A stretch of 64,000 nt of DNA from assembly GCA_020632655.1 (NCBI GenBank), contig JACKFD010000002.1:372001-436000 (forward strand), in the 5' to 3' direction. Below the pieces are notes generated by a model, which worked only from the letters and a program-made list of their open reading frames with translations, was not told the DNA's origin and searched no databases. The position numbers and the translations under genes are program-made. The stretch's first letter is position 1, and each line of letters starts with the position of its first letter. The DNA comes from Spirochaetaceae bacterium. Its GTDB lineage: Bacteria; Myxococcota_A; UBA9160; UBA4427. Of the stretch, positions 1 through 6,841 are shown in pieces.

Positions 1-1089
1 GTCGATCTTGAGCTTGTCGAAGGTGAGGACCGAGCCCACGACCAGCACGCCCGCGATCACGCCGACCAGGATGGCGCTCGTCGGGTTGATGACGTCCGCA
101 CCGGCCGTGATGCCGACGAGGCCGGCGAGGATGCCGTTCAGCGCCATCGAGAGGTCCGGCTTCGAGCTCACGAAGGTGTAGGCGATCATCGCGCCGATGC
201 CGCCGGCCGCGGCCGCCAGACAGGTCGTGACGAGCACGAAGGAGGTCGCCGCCGGATCGGCCGAGAGGACCGAGCCGCCGTTGAACCCGAACCATCCGAG
301 CCAGAGCATGAAGACGCCGATCGTCGAGAGGGGCATCGAGCTGCCGGGGATCGGCGTGATGTTGCCCTTCTTGTCGTACTTGCCGAGCCGGGCGCCGAGG
401 ACGAGCGCGCCGATCAACGCACCCCAGCCACCGACCGAGTGGACGAGCGTCGAGCCGGCGAAGTCGTAGAAGCCCGCCGCGTCGAGGAAGCCCGTGCCCC
501 ACTTCCAGGAGCCGGCGATCGGGTAGACGAGCGCTACGAAGATCACGGAGAAGATCATGAACGAGCTGAGCTTGATCCGCTCCGCGACCGCGCCCGACAC
601 GATCGTCGCCGCCGTCGCCGCGAACATCGCCTGGAAGAGGAAGTCGGTCCAGTAGGTGTAGCCACCGCCGACGTAGTCGATCGTGTTCGCCCCCTCGGCG
701 AAGCCCGCTCCGAGGCCGAAGCCCGCGAAGCCGAGCAGCCCGCCGATCAGGTTGAACTCGCCCGGGTACATCAGATTGAAGCCCACCAGGAAGTAGGTCA
801 GGATGCCCGTGCAGATGATGAAGGTGTTCTTGAACAGGATGTTGGTCGTGTTCTTGGCCCGCGTGAGGCCGGACTCGACCATGGCGAAGCCCAGGTGCAT
901 GATGAACACCAGGGCTGCCGAGAGCATCATCCACACGTTGTTGGCCGTGAAGAGCGCGCCATTCGCCGCCGCGGAGACCTCCTCGACGGTCGGGGTCTCG
1001 GCCATCGCCGAGCCCGCGAGGAGCAGGCTCGTCGCGACGAGCGTGGCGCCACCGAGTGCGCCGATCTTGATAGGCAGTCTGCGAAACAT
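1..1089 (-). CDS. amt: Ammonium transporter (Amt family), 3' end cut by window edge
   Basis: Inner-membrane channel for ammonium/ammonia uptake. The gene reads leftward and runs off the window, leaving 363 N-terminal codons. The product opens with a signal-like segment (MFRRLPIKIGALGG, then a hydrophobic stretch ending in AMAE), a short linker, and the first Amt helices (NNVWMMLSAALVFIMHLGFA; MVESGLTRAKNT). The last visible residues (GILAGLVGITAGADVINP) are a conserved Amt helix motif with the TAGAD box. ATG at 1089 is preceded by GGAG at a good distance. A sigma-54 promoter lies about 115 bases upstream, as expected for nitrogen control. Family call is firm; Amt subtype cannot be settled. 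No glnK is visible in the window. Confidence 0.93.
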   Translation of the reverse strand, partial: MFRRLPIKIGALGGATLVATSLLLAGSAMAETPTVEEVSAAANGALFTANNVWMMLSAALVFIMHLGFAMVESGLTRAKNTTNILFKNTFIICTGILTYFLVGFNLMYPGEFNLIGGLLGFAGFGLGAGFAEGANTIDYVGGGYTYWTDFLFQAMFAATAATIVSGAVAERIKLSSFMIFSVIFVALVYPIAGSWKWGTGFLDAAGFYDFAGSTLVHSVGGWGALIGALVLGARLGKYDKKGNITPIPGSSMPLSTIGVFMLWLGWFGFNGGSVLSADPAATSFVLVTTCLAAAAGGIGAMIAYTFVSSKPDLSMALNGILAGLVGITAGADVINPTSAILVGVIAGVLVVGSVLTFDKLKID

Positions 1090-1204
1090 CTTGATCTCCA
1101 GGTGGGGAACGAGCGAGAGGGTTCGGGGTCTTGGTCCTGCAAGCGACGTCCGCATGGCTTCCCCGAGCCCACGCGACCGATCGCGCTGTGTCGCGAGCCG
1201 ATAA

Positions 1205-1220
1205 AGCAATGGACATGCCA
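1205..1220 (-). promoter_or_regulatory. Sigma-54 (RpoN) -24/-12 promoter of amt
   Basis: Read on the minus strand this is TGGCATG-TCCA-TTGCT, against the consensus TGGCACG-N4-TTGCW. The invariant GG and GC are exactly 10 bases apart. It would start transcription near 1194, leaving a leader of about 105 bases before the amt ATG. Nitrogen-regulated amt genes commonly use RpoN with NtrC, so position and sequence agree. Confidence 0.8.
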
Positions 1221-1272
1221 AGCGCGGCGGAGGGGCGACTCGGCCGTATCAGGCCCGAATGGGCCACCTAGA

Positions 1273-1338
1273 GCACGATCGTGCGGAGCGGATCCGCCCA
1301 GGCGTGCGGCCGGCTGCACGGAATGGCATCAGCCGTGC
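1273..1338. promoter_or_regulatory. Inverted repeats upstream of the amt promoter, possible enhancer sites
   Basis: Two GCAC/GTGC palindromes lie 50-120 bases upstream of the -24 element: GCACGATCGTGC at 1273-1284, and GCACGG at 1316-1321 with CCGTGC at 1333-1338. NtrC sites are built on GCAC...GTGC half-sites and normally sit at this distance. Half-site spacing differs from the classical site, so an NtrC role is inference. Confidence 0.4.
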
Positions 1339-1562
1339 CCAGGGAAGGAGCAACCCGCGGGTGAATGCTCGGTCTCGGGGCGTGGGGGCCAGGGGGGGCG
1401 CCGGCCTCCGCGGTCTTCGGGTGCGCCGTCGCGCACCCCGGCCGCCGCCGCGGCGGCAGGCGACTCGCGGCTCGTCGGCAACCCGGCTCGGGCCGCTCCG
1501 CCTGCTTCAAGGGGGCCGGAATCGCGGTCGAAGAGCCGACCCGAGGAGCATTCCGCGGAACC

Positions 1563-3314
1563 ATGGTGTCGACTTCCCTGATTCCATTCGTGGCGCTGCT
1601 CGTCTCGGCCGCGTTCGGGGCGATCTCCGTGGCGTGGAAGTCCGGGCGGCGCGAGACCGCGCCGCTCACGGCGATCTTCGCCTGCACGGGATTCTGGGCC
1701 CTCACGAACCTGCTCGCCTCGATCGAGTCCGATCCCGCGACGGCCGCGCGCTTTCTCGTCTTCGCCCACGTTCCGGCCCTGCTGCTCGGCCCCGCGACCC
1801 TCGCCCTGCTCGAGGTGATCTCACCGGATCCCGCCGGACGAAGGCGGCGAGCCGTCCGGGTGACCGCGGCCATCGCCGTCTGCCTCGGCCTCGTCGCAGC
1901 GGTCCTACCGGGCTCCCTGCACGGCGTCCGCGCGACGGCCTGGGGATGGATGCCGCGCTTCGGCTGGCCTTCGCTCGTGATCATGCCGGTCGGGATGATC
2001 GTGCCCCTCGCCGGCGCCGTGCTCGCCTCGCGCGTGCGCACGCGGCCGCGCGTGACGCGTCGCCAGGCACGCTCGGCGCGGGGGGTCGTCTTCTGTGTCG
2101 TCCTCTCGCTCTCGGCGGGGATCTCGACGGAGTACCTGCTGCCCCTGCTCGAGATTCCGGCGCCCCGCGTCGGCGCGCTCTCCGTGGCGCTGGCCTCGGC
2201 ACTGATGTGGCTGCGCATCCTGCACGCGAGCGACGACCTCGTCGTCACCCCGCACGGCCTCGCCCGCGCGATGCTCAGCGAGCTTCACGACGGCGTGGTG
2301 CTCGTGGATCCCGCCGGTCGGATCCAGGGCTGCAACCTCCGCTTCGCGGAGATGCTCGGGCAGGACCGCTTCGATCTCGTGGGCGTCGATCTGGCGAGCG
2401 TGGCCGACCTGCCCCCGGCACTCCTGCACGGCCGGCTCGAGGAACGGGAGCTCGTGATCCGTACGCCCGGGCAGGCGGCGATGCCTGTATCGATCTCCTC
2501 GTCTCCGGTCTGCGATCGGCGCGGGGAGCGGGTGGGAATGGTCGTCGTGTTCCGCGATCGGCTGGCGGTGGACGCGCTCAGGCGCCGCCTGCTCGCCTCG
2601 GGTCGGCTCGCGGCGGTCGGTGAGCTCGCCGCGGGGATCGCGCACGAGGTCAACAACCCGATCGCCTTCATCCGGTCCGACCTCAATCTGCTGGCGAGCC
2701 ATCTGCAGACGCTCCACGACACCCTCGCCAAGCGCGACGGGATCGAGCCGGAGCTGCGGGTCTTCGACGGCGCAGCGCTGCGCATCGAGTCCTCGCTCGA
2801 GAGTCTCGATCGCGTCACGGAGGTCGTCGCGGACGTCCGCGCCTTCGCACACCTGGGCGGGCGGACGCAGCAGGGCGGCGAGGCCTCGACCCTGGTCGAG
2901 AGTGCGCTCCGACTGGCCAGGCTGCTGCGTGGCGATGCCGTGACGATCGAGCTCTCGGGCGAGGCCCGGAGCGCCCGCGTCGAGGCAGCCCAGGATCTGA
3001 AGCAGGTGCTCTTCGCGCTGCTGCGGGTGCTGGTCGGGGAGTCCGCGACCGGGGGGCGCGTCGACGTCGGGCTCGAGCCGGGGGCCGGTTGGCTGCACGT
3101 GACGCTTCGCGCGGATCGACTCGAGGCGCCGGCGGCGGCACTCCTCGCGCGCTTCCCGGAGCTCGATTCGGGGCTCGGCAGCGCGGACCCCGGTCTCGCG
3201 ATCGCGATCGAGCTGATCGAGCGGGTCGGGGGGCGTTGCCGTGCGCGGGCCGACGGGGCGGACGGGCTCGCGATCGAGCTCGCGCTCCCGCTCGCCGAGG
3301 ACGCCTCCGCATGA
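1563..3314 (+). CDS. 7TM sensor histidine kinase with intact H-box but degenerate ATP-binding domain
   Basis: 583 aa. An N-terminal region of about seven membrane helices (roughly residues 5-225) is followed by a PAS domain (about 235-340, from LHDGVVLVDPAGRIQGCN) and a HisKA dimerisation domain. The H-box AVGELAAGIAHEVNNP is intact with phospho-acceptor His361. The ATPase domain is eroded: where the N-box should be the sequence reads KQVLFALLRVLVGE without the Asn, no DxGxG box can be found, and only a remnant of the G2 box (LGSADPGLAIAIELIERVGG) remains. It therefore probably cannot bind ATP itself. The stop overlaps the ATG of the next kinase (ATGA). ATG 1563 was chosen because it opens the first membrane helix; a GAGGAG lies 14-20 bases upstream. 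No response regulator is adjacent. Confidence 0.85.
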   Translation: MVSTSLIPFVALLVSAAFGAISVAWKSGRRETAPLTAIFACTGFWALTNLLASIESDPATAARFLVFAHVPALLLGPATLALLEVISPDPAGRRRRAVRVTAAIAVCLGLVAAVLPGSLHGVRATAWGWMPRFGWPSLVIMPVGMIVPLAGAVLASRVRTRPRVTRRQARSARGVVFCVVLSLSAGISTEYLLPLLEIPAPRVGALSVALASALMWLRILHASDDLVVTPHGLARAMLSELHDGVVLVDPAGRIQGCNLRFAEMLGQDRFDLVGVDLASVADLPPALLHGRLEERELVIRTPGQAAMPVSISSSPVCDRRGERVGMVVVFRDRLAVDALRRRLLASGRLAAVGELAAGIAHEVNNPIAFIRSDLNLLASHLQTLHDTLAKRDGIEPELRVFDGAALRIESSLESLDRVTEVVADVRAFAHLGGRTQQGGEASTLVESALRLARLLRGDAVTIELSGEARSARVEAAQDLKQVLFALLRVLVGESATGGRVDVGLEPGAGWLHVTLRADRLEAPAAALLARFPELDSGLGSADPGLAIAIELIERVGGRCRARADGADGLAIELALPLAEDASA

Positions 3315-5134
3315 TGGCCTGGCTCCTGCTCAAGGCCTCGACGTCGGCCATCGCCATAGCACTCGCGTCGGCGATCCTCGCCCGCGACCACGGCCTGCTC
3401 GCGAACCGTCTGATCGCAGCGTTCTTCTACTGCGTCGCCGGCTGGGCCGGTCTCGAATTCCTGCTGCACCAGCAGACCGACGCCGGGAACGCGGTGACGC
3501 TGATGCGCTGGATCTGCCTCGGTTGGGTGCCGCTCGGCGTCCTGTGCATGCATGCGTCGCTCGCGGTCTCGTCGATGCGCGAGCACGTCGTGGCGCGACT
3601 CCTGCCCGCGTTCTACCTGGCGCTGGCGATCGTCCTTCCCTTCGCGGTCGGCACGGACCTCGTCGTGGCTGGCGCGGTGCCGAGCCGGTTCGGCTGGCGT
3701 ATGGAGCTCAATCCGGGGATGGCGGTCGTGTACGCGCTGGTCGCGGCACCGATCGTGGTGATCCTGGCGAGCTGGCGCGAGATGATGGGCGGGCCCGCGG
3801 CGAGCGGTCAGCGCGCGCTCGCGCGGGTCGTGTTCTTCGGCGTGTCGGGCGCACTTGCCATCGGCACGCTGACGGGAATCCTGCTGCCGGCCTTCGGCTT
3901 CGAGGCGATCGACCTGACGACGACGATCGTGACGGCGGTCGGGCTCGCGGGCATGCATACCCTGAGGCAGCACGGCCACGCCTCGATCTCCCACGAGGCC
4001 TTTGCCCGCGAGATCCTCGACACCCTCGAGGACGGCGTCGTGCTCGTCGGGGAGGACGGCACGATCCGCGAGGTGAATCGCGCCTTCCTGAGACTCGTGG
4101 ACAGCGCCGAGTCGGCCGTACTCGGCGCGCCGATCGCGCGCTTCCTGCCCGATCTGCCCGACCACGGGCGGGGCGTCGAGGCGGGCGCCTTCCTCGAGCT
4201 GCGGTCGAAGAGCGGTGGCTCGGTTCCCGTGGTCCTCTCGGAGCCCTTGCCCTGTCACGAGGCCGGACATCGGGTCGGACAGGCCTTCCTGCTGCGGGAC
4301 CGCCGCGAGGTCCTCGCGCTCAAACGTCAGCTGCTCGTCTCCTCTCGTCTCGCGGCGGTGGGCGATCTCTCGAAGCCGATCACGCGGTCGATCTTCGATC
4401 CGGTGACGCGCGTCCGGTACCAGCTCGAGGGGCTTGCGGTCGACTGGCAGACGATGGGCGACGTGCTCGAGCTCGCGGGTCTCGACGGCTCGTGCCACGA
4501 CGCGATCGACGAGGGCGAGGAGCTGATCGGCGAGTGCATCGAGGGGGCGGACCGGATCTTCTCGATCGTCCGGGAGGTTCGTGGCTTCGCCGACGAGTCC
4601 GTGCCCGGCGACTTCGACCGACAACGCTTCGAGGAGATCGTGCGGCGCGCGCTCCGACTGACCGCGCCGCAATGTCCGGCCCACGTTCGCGTCGAGACGC
4701 GGCTCGATCCGAGCGTCGAGATCGAGTGCCATGCCGGCGACATCGAACGGGTCGTGACGAACCTGATCGTGAACGCCATCCATGCGGTCGTCGAACGCGA
4801 TCCGAACGCCGGCCACATCGTCGTCTCCCTGACCGGGGCCGCGGAGCGGGCGTGCCTGCACGTCGAGGACGACGGCTGCGGGATCCCGCCCGAAGTGCTC
4901 GACCGCGTCTTCGACCCCTTCTTCACGACCAAGCCCGTGGGTCAGGGCACGGGCCTCGGGCTCGCGATCTCCTATCACGTCGTCCGCGCCCACGGCGGTG
5001 AGATCCGGGTCGCCTCGGTGCCGGGGCAGGGTACGACCGTCACGGTCGAGCTGCCGCGGGCCCCGCAGCGCGTGGAGGAGGGCGAGCGCGAGGGCGGGTC
5101 GCACCCGGGCGGAGTCGAGGCCGACGGCTGCTAG
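3311..5134 (+). CDS. 7TM sensor histidine kinase with intact ATPase domain but no phospho-acceptor histidine
   Basis: 607 aa, same architecture as the preceding gene: seven or so membrane helices (1-225), PAS domain (about 232-345, from LEDGVVLVGEDGTIREVN), HisKA-like helix, HATPase. The H-box region reads AAVGDLSKPITRSIFDPV; aligned to its neighbour, Arg359 replaces the histidine. The ATPase domain is complete: N-box ERVVTNLIVNAIHAVV, G1 DDGCGIP, F-box DPFFTTK, G2 GQGTGLGLAIS. It can presumably bind ATP but not autophosphorylate. The start overlaps the previous stop, implying translational coupling and equal dosage. The pair most likely works as a heterodimer (see findings). Confidence 0.86.
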   Translation: MMAWLLLKASTSAIAIALASAILARDHGLLANRLIAAFFYCVAGWAGLEFLLHQQTDAGNAVTLMRWICLGWVPLGVLCMHASLAVSSMREHVVARLLPAFYLALAIVLPFAVGTDLVVAGAVPSRFGWRMELNPGMAVVYALVAAPIVVILASWREMMGGPAASGQRALARVVFFGVSGALAIGTLTGILLPAFGFEAIDLTTTIVTAVGLAGMHTLRQHGHASISHEAFAREILDTLEDGVVLVGEDGTIREVNRAFLRLVDSAESAVLGAPIARFLPDLPDHGRGVEAGAFLELRSKSGGSVPVVLSEPLPCHEAGHRVGQAFLLRDRREVLALKRQLLVSSRLAAVGDLSKPITRSIFDPVTRVRYQLEGLAVDWQTMGDVLELAGLDGSCHDAIDEGEELIGECIEGADRIFSIVREVRGFADESVPGDFDRQRFEEIVRRALRLTAPQCPAHVRVETRLDPSVEIECHAGDIERVVTNLIVNAIHAVVERDPNAGHIVVSLTGAAERACLHVEDDGCGIPPEVLDRVFDPFFTTKPVGQGTGLGLAISYHVVRAHGGEIRVASVPGQGTTVTVELPRAPQRVEEGEREGGSHPGGVEADGC

Positions 5135-5165
5135 GCTCCGCGCACCCGCTCGGAGGACGCGCGAC

Positions 5166-6038
5166 TTGGAGACGATCGAGAGCCCGGCGCGGCGCCTCGC
5201 GAAGCTGCTCGAGGGCCCGGACCTGCTCGTCATGCCCTGCTGCTTCGACGCGCTCTCCGCGCGCCTGATCGAGCGGGCGGGCTTCCCGCTCACGTTCATG
5301 AGCGGCTTCGCCGTCTCGGCCTCGCGCCTCGCCGCGCCCGACACGGGCCTGATCTCCTATGGCGAGATGCTCGACCAGGGGCGCTCGATCTGCGGCGCCG
5401 TCCGGATACCCGTGATCGGCGATGCGGACACGGGCTACGGCAACCCGCTCAACGTGAAGCGGACCGTCGAGGGCTACGCCCGCGCGGGCTTCGCGGCGGC
5501 GATGATCGAGGATCAGCTGGCGCCGAAGCGCTGCGGCCACACGAGGGGCAAGGAGGTCGTATCGCGGGACGAGGCAGCCCTGCGGATCCAGGCAGCGGTC
5601 GAAGCGCGGGAGGCCGGTTCGGACATCCTGATCCTGGCGCGCACGGACGCGCGCGCCGGACACGGACTCGACGAGGCGCTCGAGCGGTGCCGCCTCTTCG
5701 CGGATCTGGGCGCCGACATCCTCTTCCTCGAGGCGCCTCGCAGCGAGGCCGAGATGCGCCTCTTCTGCGAATCGCTGCCGGGGATTCCGAAGATGGCGAA
5801 CATCGTCGAGGACGGGGACACCCCGGCTCTCGCCCCCGCCCGGCTCGAGGCGATCGGCTACCGCATCGCGGCCTATCCCCTGAGCCTGCTGTCGGCGGCG
5901 GTGTGCGCGATGCAGGAGGCGCTGGCGGCGCTTCGGATGGGGCGGCCCGTCGAGCGACGCGTGGCCTTCGAGGAGCTTCGTGCCGTCGTCGGCTTCCCGG
6001 AGTACGACGCCGCGCTGGCCCGCTTCCGGAGCAGCTGA
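5166..6038 (+). CDS. Isocitrate lyase/PEP mutase superfamily enzyme (methylisocitrate-lyase-like)
   Basis: 290 aa, a full-length single TIM-barrel protein. DADTGYGN (residues 86-93) is the Mg-binding motif and KRCGH (121-125) carries the lyase catalytic Cys123, which PEP mutases proper lack. The reaction is therefore probably C-C cleavage of a 2-methylisocitrate-, dimethylmalate- or oxaloacetate-like acid; the substrate cannot be fixed from sequence. The start is TTG at 5166, chosen because GGAGGA (5152-5157) lies 8 bases upstream. A TAGGCT -10-like hexamer overlaps the stop of the preceding kinase, so it may have its own promoter. Automatic pipelines often label this family carboxyvinyl-carboxyphosphonate phosphorylmutase, which the Cys motif argues against. 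Confidence 0.85.
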   Translation: METIESPARRLAKLLEGPDLLVMPCCFDALSARLIERAGFPLTFMSGFAVSASRLAAPDTGLISYGEMLDQGRSICGAVRIPVIGDADTGYGNPLNVKRTVEGYARAGFAAAMIEDQLAPKRCGHTRGKEVVSRDEAALRIQAAVEAREAGSDILILARTDARAGHGLDEALERCRLFADLGADILFLEAPRSEAEMRLFCESLPGIPKMANIVEDGDTPALAPARLEAIGYRIAAYPLSLLSAAVCAMQEALAALRMGRPVERRVAFEELRAVVGFPEYDAALARFRSS

Positions 6039-6123
6039 CCCGCGGCCTCGCGCCCGGCCCCCGCTCAAGTCGTGTCCCTGCTCCGCCGATCGGACCGGGG
6101 CGCCGGTCGGCGCGGAGGCAGCG

Positions 6124-6801
6124 ATGCGACCCGACGGAACCGGCTTCGATTGCGCCCCGCCCCGGCGTCCGCCGGCCACCCGTCTCGCCGGCCTGCTCGT
6201 CGCACCGCTGGCCGAACGCATCCGGGGCTGGCTGCGCGCCGGCAAGCTCCTCGAGGAGGACCTCGAGCGGGTGTTGAGCGTCGACGCCCGCGCCCTCGTC
6301 GACCATCCCGTCGATCCATCGGATCGCGTGCCCGTCGCCGACGTCGAGGGGCTCGTCGCGCTCGCTTCGGAGCAGCTCGGCGGCGACCCGGCGCTCGTGG
6401 AGTGGGCCGAGGCGATCGTCGACGAGTGGTGTCGGGGTGACCATTTCGACGCGATCCTCCGCGCGGCACCCCGGCTGGTCGACGCACCGGGCTTCGTGGT
6501 CGCGCAGGCCGGGGAACGGCTGCTCGGCCGCAGCGACTGGCGCTACGAAGGTGGACGTCGTGGCTTCGCCGTGCGGCTCGCGGGTCTCGAAGGTGCGAGC
6601 TCGGCGCTGAAGTCGTGGACCGGCGCACTGCTCGCCCGCCTCGCGAGCGAAGTCGGCGAGCCCGGACTCGACGTGCGCTTCGAGGGGGTCGACGCGGGTG
6701 CCCTCGTCGTGTTCGGCGAGCCGACGGTCCCGGCCGGATCGGAAGACGACGCGGCCGAGCTCCGCGAGAGTCGGCTGCTGCGCGCCGCGCTGGTGGCCTG
6801 A
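6124..6801 (+). CDS. Conserved-looking protein of unknown function
   Basis: 225 aa, not recognised. It has no signal peptide or membrane helix and reads as a mixed helical protein: N-terminal helical half (LAERIRGWLRAGKLLEEDLER, acidic middle LVEWAEAIVDEW) and a C-terminal alternating beta/alpha half ending in GALVVFGEPTVP. Codon use matches the neighbours. ATG 6124 has GGAGG (6114-6118) 5 bases upstream, which decides the start. It lies 85 bases after the lyase gene on the same strand and converges with the helicase gene. I considered the myxobacterial DUF2378 family because of size and helical content, but no diagnostic motif supports it. Confidence 0.6.
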   Translation: MRPDGTGFDCAPPRRPPATRLAGLLVAPLAERIRGWLRAGKLLEEDLERVLSVDARALVDHPVDPSDRVPVADVEGLVALASEQLGGDPALVEWAEAIVDEWCRGDHFDAILRAAPRLVDAPGFVVAQAGERLLGRSDWRYEGGRRGFAVRLAGLEGASSALKSWTGALLARLASEVGEPGLDVRFEGVDAGALVVFGEPTVPAGSEDDAAELRESRLLRAALVA

Positions 6802-6841
6802 CGGCTCGTCGGAGTGCCGGCGGCCGGCCCGTGGTCCTCGC

